Shown here one piece after another: positions 48,418 through 57,304 of a stretch of DNA of 64,000 bases (within the stretch, counting starts at the first letter, position 1; the number at the start of each line of letters is the position of its first letter). The notes beneath the pieces were generated by a model. The model was not told the DNA's origin. It searched no databases and saw nothing but the letters and a program-made list of their open reading frames with translations. A program made the position numbers and the translations under genes. Source of the stretch: Methylobacterium sp. Leaf104 (GTDB lineage Bacteria > Pseudomonadota > Alphaproteobacteria > Rhizobiales > Beijerinckiaceae); NCBI RefSeq assembly GCF_001422885.1, contig NZ_LMMZ01000001.1, forward strand, positions 434,753-498,752, written 5' to 3'.

Positions 48418-50297
48418 CGCGGCGCCCCGGTCTTGGCGGCCAGGGTCTCGTCGTACCACCAGGTCGCGGGGAAGCCCGAGCTGCCGTATTTCGGCAGCAC
48501 CTCCGGATGCCCGAAGCGGTTCCAGCGCAGGGTGCGCGAGACGTTCGAGCCCCATTGCGGCACGACGAAGTCGTGGGCCAGCAGCACCCGGTCGAGGGCG
48601 TGCGTCGCCGCCAGCGCGCCGGGGCGGTCCTTGGCGAAGATCACCTTCTCGATCAGGGCGTCGATGGCCGGATCCTTGATGCCGATGAGGTTGCGCGAGC
48701 CGGCCTTGTCGGCCGAGGCCGAGCCCCAGTACTCGCGCTGCTCGTTGCCCGGCGAGAGGGATTCCGGCCACGAGCTCGTGGTGATGTCGAAGTCGAAGGC
48801 CCGCAGGCGGTTCTGGTACTGGGCCTGGTCGATGACGCGCAGGGAGCTGTTGATGCCGATGAGCTTCAACTGCGCCGCGTAGGGCAGCACCACCCGCTCG
48901 AACACGCTCTGGAATTCGAGGAACTCGACGGTGAGGGGCTCGCCGCTCTTCACGTCGGTCATCTGGCCGTTGCGAAGTTCGTAGCCGGCCTGCTTCAGGA
49001 GACCGACGGCCTCGCGCAGGTTGGCGCGCACCGCGTCCGGCGTGCCGTTGACGGGGTTCGCGTAGGGCGTGGTGAAGACGGAAGGAGGGACCTTGTCCTT
49101 CACGGCTTCGAGGATCGCCAGCTCGTCACCCTGCGGCAGCCCGGACGAGGCCAGCTCCGAGCCGAAGTAGTAGGAATCGATGCGCTTGTAGAGGCCGAAG
49201 AACAGCGACCGGTTCATCTCCTCGAAGTTCATCGCCAGGTTGAAGGCCCGGCGCACGCGCGGATCGGCGAACTTCGCCCGGCGGGTGTTGAGGACGAAGG
49301 CCTGCATGTTGCCGTTGCCGCGATCGGGGAACTCCTCCTTGATCAGGCGGCCCTCCTTCACGGCGGGAAAATTGTCGTAGGCCGTGGCCCAGTTGCGCGC
49401 CACGTTCTCGGTCCGGAAGTCGAACAGGTCGCCCTTCAGCGCCTCGATCAGCACCGTCGCATCGCGGAAATACTCGTTGCGCATGGTGCCGAAGTTGTTG
49501 CGGCCGACATTCACCGGCAGGTCCTTGCCCCAGTAATCCGCCACCCGCTCGTAGGTGGCGCTGCGGCCGGCCTCGAACTTCGCCAGGCGGTAGGGACCCG
49601 AGCCGAGGGGGATCTCCAGGGTGGTCTGGGTCACGTCGCGCGGACGCCCCTGCGCGTCCGTGCCGGTCCACCAGTGCTTGGGCAGCACGCGCAACTGGCC
49701 GAGGACCTGCGGAAGTTCGCGGTTGCCGGCCTCGGAGAAGGTGAAGGTCACCTCCCGCGGGCCCGTGACGGCGGCCTTGGTCACGGTCTGGTAATAGGCC
49801 GAGTAGAACGGGCTGTTCGCCTTCAGGACATCGAAGGACCAGACCACGTCCTCGGGCGTCACCGGCCGGCCGTCGTGCCAGCGCGCGCCCTCGCGCAGGC
49901 GGTAGGACACCGCCGAGAGGTCGTCGGCGAGGCGCACGCCGTCGGCGAGGAGGCCGTAGGAGGTGAAGGGTTCGTCAGCCGATTCCGTCATAAGGGTATC
50001 GTAGATCTGGACGATCCCGCCCTCGAGATCGCCCTTCAGGCCCGACACCACGTAGTTGAAGTTGTCGAAGCCGCCCTGGGCGCCGAGGCGCACGAGGCCG
50101 CCCTTCGGCGCGTTCGGGTCGGCATAGTCGAAATGCTTGAAGTCGGGGCCGTATTTCGGCGCGCCCATCAGCGTGATCGCGGGCATCCAGGCGCCGTTCG
50201 GCGCGGCGGGTTCCGGATCGGGGGCGGCCCGGGCGGGCAGGCCACAGGCCAGGAAGGCGAGGGCGGCGACGAGGCGTCCGATCAGGGCAATTCGCAT
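48414..50297 (-). CDS. yejA: Extracellular solute-binding protein, YejA-like (first copy)
   Basis: A 627-residue periplasmic binding protein homologous to the second copy. A Sec signal (MRIALIGRLVAALAFLACGLPARA) precedes GPDFKHFDYADPNAPKGGLVRLGAQGGFDNFN, ARWHDGRPVTPEDVVWSFDVL, LEIPLGSGPYRLAKFEAGRSATYERVADYWGKDLPVNVGRNNFGTMRNEYFRDATV and FPATWWYDETLAAKTG. Start ATG 50297 (a GTG at 50300 is adjacent). E. coli YejA is involved in uptake of microcin C-like peptides; here the ligand is unknown. The two copies differ substantially and may have different ligands. Confidence 0.92.
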   Translation of the reverse strand: MRIALIGRLVAALAFLACGLPARAAPDPEPAAPNGAWMPAITLMGAPKYGPDFKHFDYADPNAPKGGLVRLGAQGGFDNFNYVVSGLKGDLEGGIVQIYDTLMTESADEPFTSYGLLADGVRLADDLSAVSYRLREGARWHDGRPVTPEDVVWSFDVLKANSPFYSAYYQTVTKAAVTGPREVTFTFSEAGNRELPQVLGQLRVLPKHWWTGTDAQGRPRDVTQTTLEIPLGSGPYRLAKFEAGRSATYERVADYWGKDLPVNVGRNNFGTMRNEYFRDATVLIEALKGDLFDFRTENVARNWATAYDNFPAVKEGRLIKEEFPDRGNGNMQAFVLNTRRAKFADPRVRRAFNLAMNFEEMNRSLFFGLYKRIDSYYFGSELASSGLPQGDELAILEAVKDKVPPSVFTTPYANPVNGTPDAVRANLREAVGLLKQAGYELRNGQMTDVKSGEPLTVEFLEFQSVFERVVLPYAAQLKLIGINSSLRVIDQAQYQNRLRAFDFDITTSSWPESLSPGNEQREYWGSASADKAGSRNLIGIKDPAIDALIEKVIFAKDRPGALAATHALDRVLLAHDFVVPQWGSNVSRTLRWNRFGHPEVLPKYGSSGFPATWWYDETLAAKTGAPR

Positions 50298-50450
50298 CAC
50301 TGGCAGGCGGTCTCCGGATTCCGGGGTCGCGGTTCCGCCGCCGCACCGGCGACGGCAGGCGGGTGTTCTAGGACGGACCAGCCGCGAACGCCAAGCGGGC
50401 GCGTGCGCGCAGGAACCTCAACGCGTAGGCCTGCCCTCGGTCCCGACGAA

Positions 50451-50483
50451 CGAAGAAGGCCGGGCGATGCCCGGCCTTCTTCG
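50451..50483 (-). terminator. Intrinsic terminator between the cytochrome c and YejA genes
   Basis: A perfect 15-bp stem, cgaagaaggccgggc / gcccggccttcttcg, with a 3-base loop. On the minus strand it ends CTTCTTCGTT, serving the cytochrome c gene whose stop is 37 bases upstream. It is the strongest hairpin in the window. Confidence 0.82.
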
Positions 50484-50519
50484 CTCATGAAAGGACGGTG
50501 TCCCCGCCGGAAGCCCGGC

Positions 50520-51398
50520 TCACTGTTGGGCCGGCTTCTCGGCCGGCTTGGTCGCGGCCGGGGCGGGCGGCGCGGCGGGAGCCGCCTGGACCGGGGTGTC
50601 GTCGGCGGGCTTCGCCGACGCCGGCTTGTTCGCCTCCTCACCCGCGACGGTGGGCTTGGCGGCCGTGGCCGGATTGGCGACCTCGGGTTTCTGGTCCTCG
50701 GCCGGCTTCGATGCGTCGGCCGGCTTCTGCGTCTCCTCGCGACGCTTTTCGGCCGCCGGCTTCGCGTCGGGCGCGGGCTTGGCATCGGCGGGCTTGGCAT
50801 CCCCGGCCTTGGCGGCGGCCGGCTGGGCCTCGGCCGGCTTGTCGCCTTCGGCCTTCTTCTCAGCCGCCGGCAGCGGGTGCGGGGTGTCGGCGAGGCTGCG
50901 CAGGTAGAGGATGACGTCGGCCCGCTCGGTCGGCGAGGTGATGCCCGCGAAGGCCATCTTGGTGCCGGGGACGTAGCCCTTCGGGTTCGCCAGGAAGTGG
51001 TCGAGCTCGTCGTAGGTCCAGGTCCCGCCCTTCTCCTTCAGCGCGGCCGAGTACTCGAAGCCGGGCTCGTGGGCGCGCTGGCGGTCGACGACGCCCCAGA
51101 GATGCGGGCCGACCTTGTTCGGGCCGCCCTTCTCGAAGCTGTGGCAGGAGGCGCACTTCTTGGCCGCGGACTGGCCCTTGTCGACGGTGGCGCTGGCCAG
51201 ACGGATCGGCAGAGGCTCGGCCTTCGCCTCGGGGGCGGCGCCACCGGCTGCCTTCGGCTGCGGCTCGGGCAGGGCATAGCCCGCACCGCCCGCGGGCTTG
51301 GGATGATAGATCAGCTCGGCGACGAAGCCCGACCCCACGGCGAACAGCAGCGCGCCGAGCGCGGCACCCGCAACCTTGTTCAGCTCGAAAGAGTCCAT
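50520..51398 (-). CDS. Membrane-anchored class I cytochrome c with long KPA-rich tail
   Basis: A 292-residue cytochrome c. An N-terminal helix (about 9-31, VAGAALGALLFAVGSGFVAEL) acts as an uncleaved anchor. The haem site is CASCH (C82, C85, H86), the axial Met is M148 in GTKMAFAGI, and KVGPHLWGVVDRQRAHEPGFEYSAAL is typical of the mitochondrial-like/CycM group that carries electrons to terminal oxidases. After about residue 175 there is a 115-residue Lys/Pro/Ala repeat tail (AKPAD, DAKPA) of unknown role. ATG 51398 has GGAG upstream. It is divergent from kdsB. Confidence 0.93.
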   Translation of the reverse strand: MDSFELNKVAGAALGALLFAVGSGFVAELIYHPKPAGGAGYALPEPQPKAAGGAAPEAKAEPLPIRLASATVDKGQSAAKKCASCHSFEKGGPNKVGPHLWGVVDRQRAHEPGFEYSAALKEKGGTWTYDELDHFLANPKGYVPGTKMAFAGITSPTERADVILYLRSLADTPHPLPAAEKKAEGDKPAEAQPAAAKAGDAKPADAKPAPDAKPAAEKRREETQKPADASKPAEDQKPEVANPATAAKPTVAGEEANKPASAKPADDTPVQAAPAAPPAPAATKPAEKPAQQ

Positions 51399-51723
51399 TC
51401 TCGACAACTCCGGTGCGGCCGGCCTGAGGGGGGAGAATTCAGGGCGAAGTCCAGCGCGTACCTGTGCCGGACTTTGGAAACGGTCGAGGGTGCTTAGCCG
51501 CTGAAGCCCGACCTTGACAATGGTCCCGTCGCGCTTCGCGTAGTCGCAGAGCGGCGGGTGTCGCCGCCATCCCTCACTTCTTCAGACGCGAGCGGGCCGA
51601 TCCGGTTCCCGCTTGGCGGACAAGTGCCAGGGACCCGAGCCGGCAAGGCCGCGCCCTGGCGCGCATGACAACCCGTGGCGCCGCTGTTAAGCACCTGCCC
51701 CAGCCGGAGCAGGGCCCAGACCG
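51399..51723. other. Gene-free divergent region between cytochrome c and kdsB
   Basis: About 325 bases without a convincing gene. It must hold promoters in both directions. A TTGACA-like -35 element is visible at 51514-51519, but no good -10 follows it. Small inverted repeats are present; none is strong. A 66-codon minus ORF here lacks family features. Confidence 0.4.
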
Positions 51724-52467
51724 ATGTCCGATCCCATCGTCCTCATTCCCGCGCGCATGGCCGCGACCCGCCTGCCGAACAAGCCGATGGCCGATCTCGC
51801 CGGGGAGCCGATGATCGTGCACGTCTGGCGCCGGGCCGTGGAGGCCGGCATCGGGCCGGTCGTGGTGGCCACGGACACGCCGGCCATCATCGAGACGATC
51901 GAGGCCGTCGGCGGCCTCGCGGTGCTGACCCGGGCCGATCATCCGTCCGGCTCGGATCGCCTGGCGGAGGCCCTGGAGATCATCGATCCGCAGGGCAACC
52001 ACGACGTCGTGGTCAACGTCCAGGGCGACCTGCCGACCATCGACCCGGGCATCATCGGCGCCGCGATCCTGCCCCTGGCCGACCGCACGGTCGACATCGC
52101 CACCCTCTGCGCCGTCATCACCGAGGAGTCGGAGCGGCGCGACCCCAACGTGGTCAAGCTCGTCGGCCACGCGGTGGGCACCCGCCGCCTGCGCGCGCTC
52201 TACTTCACCCGCGCCGAGGCGCCCTGGGGCGAGGGGCCGCTCTACCATCACATCGGCCTCTACGCCTATCGCCGGAAGGCGCTGGCCCGATTCATGGCCC
52301 TGCCGCCCGGCGAACTCGAGACCCGCGAGAAGCTGGAGCAGCTCCGGGCGCTCGAGGCCGGGATGCGCATCGACGCCATCGTCGTCGACGACCTGCCGCT
52401 GGGCGTCGACACCCCCGCCGACCTGGAACGCGCCCGCGCCATCCTGTCGGCCCGCCGCCTGAACTGA
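51724..52467 (+). CDS. kdsB: 3-deoxy-manno-octulosonate cytidylyltransferase
   Basis: KdsB activates Kdo with CTP to CMP-Kdo for lipopolysaccharide core synthesis. The 247-residue protein has [73 protein letters not shown] (metal-binding Asp) and [42 protein letters not shown]. Length is standard. It is 25 bases before pheA on the same strand, a pairing kept in Hyphomicrobiales. Confidence 0.96.
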   Translation: MSDPIVLIPARMAATRLPNKPMADLAGEPMIVHVWRRAVEAGIGPVVVATDTPAIIETIEAVGGLAVLTRADHPSGSDRLAEALEIIDPQGNHDVVVNVQGDLPTIDPGIIGAAILPLADRTVDIATLCAVITEESERRDPNVVKLVGHAVGTRRLRALYFTRAEAPWGEGPLYHHIGLYAYRRKALARFMALPPGELETREKLEQLRALEAGMRIDAIVVDDLPLGVDTPADLERARAILSARRLN

Positions 52468-52492
52468 AGCGCCTCGGAAAGACCAGCCCGCC

Positions 52493-53350
52493 ATGCCCCA
52501 GCACATCGTCTCCTACCAGGGCGAGCCCGGCGCGAACTCCCACATCATCTGCGCCCAGGCCTACCCGGACTGGACGCCGCTGCCGTGCCCGACCTTCGAG
52601 GACGCCTTCGCGGCCGTGAAGGAAGGCCGCGCCACGCGGGCGATGATCCCGATCGAGAACTCGATCGCGGGCCGGGTGGCGGACATCCACCACCTGATCC
52701 CGACCTCGGGCCTGCACATCGTGGCCGAGCACTTCCTGCCGATCCATTTCCAGCTGATGGTCCTGCCCGGCACCCCGGTCGAACAGATCCGGACGGTGCA
52801 CAGCCACGTCCACGCCCTCGGGCAGTGCCGCAAGATCATCCGACGCCTCGGCGTCCGCCCGATCGTCGCCGGCGACACCGCCGGCGCGGCCCGCGAGGTG
52901 GCGGAGGCGGGCGATCCCACCCGGGGCGCCCTGGCCCCCGCCCTGGCTGCGGAGGTCTACGGCCTCGACATCCTAGAGCGCGACGTCGAGGACGAGAGCC
53001 ACAACACGACCCGCTTCGTGGTGTTCTCGCCCGACCCCGAGCCGGTCTCGCCCGAGGCCGGTCCGATGGTGACCAGCTTCGTCTTCCGGGTCCGCAACAT
53101 CCCGGCGGCCCTCTACAAGGCGCTCGGCGGCTTCGCCACGAACGGCGTCAACATGTCGAAACTCGAGAGCTACATGGTCGACGGCCAGTTCGTCGCGACC
53201 CAGTTCTATGCCGAGGTGGACGGCCATCCGGAGGAGCCCGGCCTCGCCCGGGCCCTCGCCGAACTCGGCTACTTCTCGCGGGAATTGCGGATCATCGGCA
53301 CCTACCCGGCCCATCCCTACCGCGAGGCGAGCCGCATCGCGGCAGAGTAG
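52493..53350 (+). CDS. pheA: Prephenate dehydratase
   Basis: A 285-residue monofunctional prephenate dehydratase, which converts prephenate to phenylpyruvate in phenylalanine synthesis. The catalytic domain begins IVSYQGEPGANSHII and includes RATRAMIPIENSIAGRVADIH, LGQCRKIIRRLGV and ESHNTTRFVVFSPD with the Thr-Arg-Phe active-site motif. The C-terminal ACT domain (TSFVFRVRNIPAALYKALGGFATNGVNMSKLESYMVDG) carries the Phe feedback site in its alphaproteobacterial form. There is no chorismate mutase domain. Confidence 0.96.
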   Translation: MPQHIVSYQGEPGANSHIICAQAYPDWTPLPCPTFEDAFAAVKEGRATRAMIPIENSIAGRVADIHHLIPTSGLHIVAEHFLPIHFQLMVLPGTPVEQIRTVHSHVHALGQCRKIIRRLGVRPIVAGDTAGAAREVAEAGDPTRGALAPALAAEVYGLDILERDVEDESHNTTRFVVFSPDPEPVSPEAGPMVTSFVFRVRNIPAALYKALGGFATNGVNMSKLESYMVDGQFVATQFYAEVDGHPEEPGLARALAELGYFSRELRIIGTYPAHPYREASRIAAE

Positions 53351-53660
53351 GGCCGGCCTCACCGCCGGGCGCGTCCCGACGGCGACGGGATCGCCCGCAG
53401 CGGCCGCGCCGCCGAGCGCCGGATCCGACGCCGGCGATGCCGCCTCCGCCCGAATCCGCCGGGCGCGGGCCGGTGCGCCGTGGGCGTAGGGCGGCATCGC
53501 GACAACCTGCACGATTATTCACGGCCTCGGCTCGGTCCTCCCGCCGACACCGCCTCACACGTCCCAAACCACATTTCATTCCCTGGTATATTGCATACAA
53601 CGAATTTTGGTGCATGCTGGCGGCATCGGTGCGAACAATCCGATCAAGAAGGAATTCGGG
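53351..53660. other. Region between pheA and the oxalate/formate antiporter gene
   Basis: A 310-base gap. The first 220 bases show no gene or strong hairpin. The last 90 bases become A/T-richer and contain the inverted repeat at 53584-53600, so they are probably the promoter/operator of the transporter gene. Confidence 0.5.
53584..53600. promoter_or_regulatory. Operator-like inverted repeat upstream of the antiporter gene
   Basis: TGGTAT-ATTGC-ATACAA is an imperfect inverted repeat with a 5-base spacer, 61 bases before the ATG. TGGTATACCA-like palindromes are typical of FCD-type GntR repressors. A perfect TGGTATACCA occurs 1.9 kb downstream before a small ORF. Confidence 0.42.
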
Positions 53661-54947
53661 ATGGAACGTCAGGACTCACCGTCCGCCAAATGGTGGCAAC
53701 TCGCCTTCGGCGTGCTGTGCATGGCGATGATCGCCAATCTCCAGTACGGGTGGACGCTCTTCGTCGACCCGATCGACGCCAAGTTTCACTGGGGTCGCGC
53801 GGCGATCCAGTTCGCGTTCACCATCTTTGTCGCCACCGAGACTTGGCTGGTGCCGGTCGAGGCCTGGTTCGTCGACCGCTACGGCCCGCGCATCGTGGTC
53901 TGCTTCGGCGGCATCATGATCGCCCTGGCGTGGTTCCTGAACGCCCATGCCGACTCTCTCTTCCTCCTCTACGCGGCGGCCGTGATCGGCGGTATCGGTG
54001 CCGGCTCCGTCTACGGGACCTGCGTCGGCAACGCCCTGAAGTGGTTCCCCCACCGGCGCGGCCTCGCCGCCGGCGCCACCGCGGCCGGCTTTGGCGCCGG
54101 TGCGGCCGTCACGGTGGTGCCGATCGCCAAGATGATCGCCACCAGCGGGTACCAGGACGCCTTCCTGTATTTCGGGCTCGGTCAGGGGGCCATCGTGGTG
54201 GCCCTGTCGTTCCTCCTGCGCAAGCCGTCCCTGGCGGTGCCGGTCCAGCGCAAGACCCTTCGTCTGCCCCAGGCCAAGGTCGACCGCACGCCGCGCGAGG
54301 TGGTGCGCACCCCCGTCTTCTGGCTGATGTACGTGATCTTCGTCATGGTGGCCTCCGGCGGCCTGATGGCGGCGGCGCAGATCGCGCCGATCGCCCACGA
54401 CTTCAAGGTCGCGGACGTTCCCGTCAGCCTGTTCGGCCTGCAGATGGCGGCGCTCACCTTCGCGATCTCCCTCGACCGCATCTTCGACGGCTTCGGACGC
54501 CCGTTCTTCGGCTTCGTCTCCGACAATCTCGGACGCGAGAACACGATGTTCATCGCCTTCTCGATCGCCGCCCTGGCGATCATCACCCTGCTGACCTACG
54601 GCACCTATCCGCTGGTCTTCGTCTTCGCCACGGCGGTCTATTTCGGCGTCTTCGGCGAGATCTACTCCCTGTTCCCGGCCACCTGTGGCGACACCTTCGG
54701 CTCGAAGTTCGCCACCACCAATGCCGGCCTGCTCTACACCGCCAAGGGCACGGCCTCGTTCCTGGTGCCGATCGCCAGCGTGATCTCGGCCAAGTACGGC
54801 TGGTCGGCGGTGTTCTCGATCATCATCGGGCTCAACGTCGTGGCGGCGATCCTGGCGATGTTCGTCCTCAAGCCCCTGCGCCTGCGCTTCCTCACCGATG
54901 ACAGCGTGGCGGCTCCGGTGGCGGCGCGGCCGGTCCAGGCGGCCTGA
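53661..54947 (+). CDS. Oxalate/formate antiporter-family MFS transporter (OxlT type)
   Basis: A 428-residue, 12-helix major facilitator of the OFA group. It starts WWQLAFGVLCMAMIANLQYGWTLFVDP and shows LDRIFDGFGRPFFGFVSDNLGR (loop/helix 8 with the Arg-containing motif). K362 in YTAKGTASFLVP corresponds to the OxlT helix-11 Lys that binds the dicarboxylate. The long frame upstream is not part of the protein; ATG 53661 has AAGGAATT 8-15 bases before it. Methylobacteria use oxalate, so an oxalate/formate exchanger fits. An operator-like repeat precedes it and a terminator follows. Confidence 0.88.
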   Translation: MERQDSPSAKWWQLAFGVLCMAMIANLQYGWTLFVDPIDAKFHWGRAAIQFAFTIFVATETWLVPVEAWFVDRYGPRIVVCFGGIMIALAWFLNAHADSLFLLYAAAVIGGIGAGSVYGTCVGNALKWFPHRRGLAAGATAAGFGAGAAVTVVPIAKMIATSGYQDAFLYFGLGQGAIVVALSFLLRKPSLAVPVQRKTLRLPQAKVDRTPREVVRTPVFWLMYVIFVMVASGGLMAAAQIAPIAHDFKVADVPVSLFGLQMAALTFAISLDRIFDGFGRPFFGFVSDNLGRENTMFIAFSIAALAIITLLTYGTYPLVFVFATAVYFGVFGEIYSLFPATCGDTFGSKFATTNAGLLYTAKGTASFLVPIASVISAKYGWSAVFSIIIGLNVVAAILAMFVLKPLRLRFLTDDSVAAPVAARPVQAA

Positions 54948-54988
54948 GGCCGCAACCGCACCTGCGACCCACGCCCTCGGAACTTGTC

Positions 54989-55026
54989 GGCCGGCCCGTC
55001 GATCTCTCTCATGACGGGCCGGCCTT
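54989..55026 (+). terminator. Terminator of the antiporter gene
   Basis: ggccggcccgtc / gacgggccggcc is a perfect 12-bp stem with a 12-base loop, followed by TT, 41 bases after the stop codon. Confidence 0.6.
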
Positions 55027-55102
55027 AGGAATCGAACCACCCGACGAGCGGGACCGGCGCCGATCGACCGACTCAACGGCCCGGCTGATTTCGAGGTTGT
55101 CC

Positions 55103-55303
55103 ATGAACATCGCGGCGGTGCTCACGCTTCAGACGGTTCCGTTCGCCGGCATCGTCCTGGCAGGTCGAGACGACAGGGACCTCTTCGCCGTGGTGTATCT
55201 CGGCGCGGTCGGATTGATCTTGACCCTGATCATCCTCACCGGTGAAAGTCCCGGTTACGTATCGTCCTTCGCGACCGATATCGAAAGTCTATCGATGAAC
55301 TGA
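55103..55303 (+). CDS. Small membrane protein of unknown function
   Basis: A 66-residue ORF (MNIAAVLTLQTVPFAGIVLAG) with one or two hydrophobic segments: residues 3-20 and 30-47 (LFAVVYLGAVGLILTLIIL). GAGG lies eight bases before the ATG. A possible TTG start is six bases upstream. I do not recognise it. It sits alone between the antiporter and a 52-codon ORF. Confidence 0.5.
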   Translation: MNIAAVLTLQTVPFAGIVLAGRDDRDLFAVVYLGAVGLILTLIILTGESPGYVSSFATDIESLSMN

Positions 55304-55471
55304 TTGGTGCGCTGCGAAAGCTGGGATGCCGGCAGCGATCGCGTGCGGTCGCCTGTCTGGCGAGCCGTGCATGATTGCGATTCGAGCGATGCGGTGAGGT
55401 CGGGCTCGGCACCGGATCGGTCGCTCAGGGCGGCGAGGTTTGCATCCGCCGCATGAGTGGTGTGTAGAATT

Positions 55472-55481
55472 TGGTATACCA
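55472..55481. promoter_or_regulatory. Perfect palindrome TGGTATACCA upstream of a small ORF
   Basis: A 10-base perfect palindrome of the FCD/GntR operator type, 57 bases before the ATG of the 52-residue ORF. A TATAAG box (55502-55507) lies between them and could be a -10 element. A related repeat precedes the antiporter gene. Confidence 0.42.
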
Positions 55482-55537
55482 GTGAAAATGGTGCGGTGCC
55501 ATATAAGGCTCAACGCAACCGCCCTGGAACACCTCCG

Positions 55538-55696
55538 ATGATCGCTCTCCTCGTTGTCGCCGCCGTCGCCCTGAACGTGTCGCTGGTCTTCGTGGCCGCC
55601 AACGTTCTGACCCCGAAGAACGGTCCGCTTTCCAATTCCGGCCGCTTCATCGTCAGCAACGAGAATGCCCCGTCGAAGGCCCGCCTCGCCGCCTGA
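55538..55696 (+). CDS. 52-residue protein with one membrane helix
   Basis: A 52-residue ORF: a single hydrophobic helix (MIALLVVAAVALNVSLVFVAANV, about 2-24) followed by a polar tail ending SNENAPSKARLAA. The gene is preceded by a palindrome and a TATAAG box, and followed by a possible hairpin. Family unknown. The A/T-rich promoter region and good codon use support a real gene, but its size makes it tentative. Confidence 0.5.
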   Translation: MIALLVVAAVALNVSLVFVAANVLTPKNGPLSNSGRFIVSNENAPSKARLAA

Positions 55697-55781
55697 GGCG
55701 ATCCCGGCGGGCGCACCCGCCCAGGACCTCCTCTCGGACAAACCCGCCCGGCTCGGCCGCGGCGGGTTTTCTCGTGCCCGG

Positions 55782-56507
55782 CTATTCGCGCTTGATGATC
55801 CGGTCCACCACGAGGTCGGACCAGAAGCCGGGGCGGAAGGAGCGCTTGAGCGCCTCGGGGTCGTACTCGGTCTCGACCCAGGTCAGGAAGTCGATGCCCC
55901 GAGCCTCGCCGTCCCGGCGATAGAGGGCGAAGAACGCATCGAGGATTCCGGTTTTGGCGAACCGGAAATGGCCGTAGCGGGCCGAGAGCTGGCCGATGGC
56001 CTCCGCGACGGGCAGGCCCTCGTGCAGGATGAGGTAGAGCGCCGCCGCGAGACCGGCGCGATCCGCGCCCGATTTGCAGTGCATCATCGCTGGGTACTCG
56101 ACCCCGTCGAAGAACGCCTTGGCCGCCAGGATGGTCTCGCGTGAGGGCGCCTCCCGCGAGCGCAGCACGAATTCCACGAGCGTCAGGCCCTGGCGCTCGC
56201 AGGCCTCGCGCTGGAGGGGCCACGAGCCGTGCTCGCGCCCGCCCCGGAGGGAGATCACGGTTCGGACCCCCTGGCGCTTGAACCAGGCCAGCTGGTGGGG
56301 CGTCGGCTGGGCCGAGCGCCAGAGCTTGCCCGCGCCGATCCGGTGCCGGTTCAGGTAGGCGAGGCGGAACACGCCGTGATCCACCAGCAGCATGTTCGCC
56401 CAGGCCTTGGCCCGCGAGACCGGGCCGGCGATCGGGCGCTCGAAGCGCGCGATCCGCGCCATGCGCCGGGCGTAGCGGGTCTCGTACGAGAGGAAGCGGT
56501 TGAACAC
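55782..56507 (-). CDS. Tyrosine/dual-specificity phosphatase-like protein
   Basis: A protein of about 241 residues with a cysteine-phosphatase loop HCKSGADRAG (C144, R150). The preceding KLWRSAQPTPHQLAWFKRQGVRTVISLRGG has the DSP-like SAQP motif, and SREAPSRETILAAKAFFDGVEYP may carry the general-acid region. The C terminus (GIDFLTWVETEYDPEALKRSF) resembles bacterial proteins of this type. Substrates may be phosphotyrosine, phosphoinositide or other phosphates. Start is uncertain: a GTG at 56507, an ATG at 56462 and an ATG at 56609 are in frame. A hydrophobic segment is not obvious. Confidence 0.8.
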   Translation of the reverse strand: MFNRFLSYETRYARRMARIARFERPIAGPVSRAKAWANMLLVDHGVFRLAYLNRHRIGAGKLWRSAQPTPHQLAWFKRQGVRTVISLRGGREHGSWPLQREACERQGLTLVEFVLRSREAPSRETILAAKAFFDGVEYPAMMHCKSGADRAGLAAALYLILHEGLPVAEAIGQLSARYGHFRFAKTGILDAFFALYRRDGEARGIDFLTWVETEYDPEALKRSFRPGFWSDLVVDRIIKRE

Positions 56508-56722
56508 GGGTGCGGCAGGACCGGTGGGGCGGGGATCGGGAGGGTGCTGATCTACCAGTGCGCGGCGGCCGCGGCAAACACGCCGTGGCGTGCGGGGAGC
56601 AACCGGCATCGGCCTTGCGTTGCCGAAGGTCGCCTTGTCTTCGCCCGGATCGTCACCTCCGATGCGGTGATCGACACCGATAGCGAACCGTCCATCGTCT
56701 TCATCGAGCGCGGGGATCCGTC

Positions 56723-57229
56723 ATGCGTACGAGCACCACCAGCATCCGCCGCGCCCGTCCGGCCGACGCCGATCCCTTGTCGGACCTGTTCGACGAGACC
56801 TGGCGTGAGGCCTACCGGGGAATCATCCCCGGGGTCGCACTGGAGCGGATGATCGCGCAGCGCAGCTCGCAATGGTGGCTCGGCGCGACCCAGCGCACCC
56901 GCCCCCTCGTGGTGGTCGAGCAGGCGGGCAGCATCGTCGGCTACGCGGTCTACGGACCGGCACGGGGCCGCATCCTCCGGGCGCCCGGCGAGATCGACGA
57001 GCTCTACATCCGCCCGGCCTACCAGGGTCTCGGCCTCGGTCGGCGCCTGTTCCGGGCCGTCTCCAACGATCTTTCCGACCACGGGCTGTCCCGGGTCGGG
57101 ATCTGGACGCTGGAGGGGAACGAGCGGGCGCGATCCTTCTATGCGGGGCTGGGCGGCGCCGAGATCGGCCATGCCGTCGACCGGATCGCCGGAACGGTTC
57201 TGCCCAAGGTTGGTTTCCGCTTCACCTGA
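56723..57229 (+). CDS. GNAT family N-acetyltransferase
   Basis: A 168-residue acetyltransferase. The acetyl-CoA motif is ELYIRPAYQGLGLGRRLFRAV, followed by GIWTLEGNERARSFYAGLGG. The N-terminal RRARPADADPLSDLFDETWREAYRGIIP is common in RimI-like members. Substrate unknown. It is divergent from the phosphatase-like gene. Confidence 0.87.
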   Translation: MRTSTTSIRRARPADADPLSDLFDETWREAYRGIIPGVALERMIAQRSSQWWLGATQRTRPLVVVEQAGSIVGYAVYGPARGRILRAPGEIDELYIRPAYQGLGLGRRLFRAVSNDLSDHGLSRVGIWTLEGNERARSFYAGLGGAEIGHAVDRIAGTVLPKVGFRFT

Positions 57230-57304
57230 CCTCGCTTGAGTCCGAGCCGCCCCGCGGACCGGTCCGGCAGGCCGGGCCTCGGGGCATTGCGGACGGGACC
57301 ACGG

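Noticed and set aside
45703..51497. Two roughly 1000-codon plus-strand ORFs
   Set aside because: Antisense to the yejB/yejA and cytochrome genes; codon shadows.
51494..51694. 66-codon minus ORF between cytochrome c and kdsB
   Set aside because: No family features, no good ribosome site, in a divergent promoter region.
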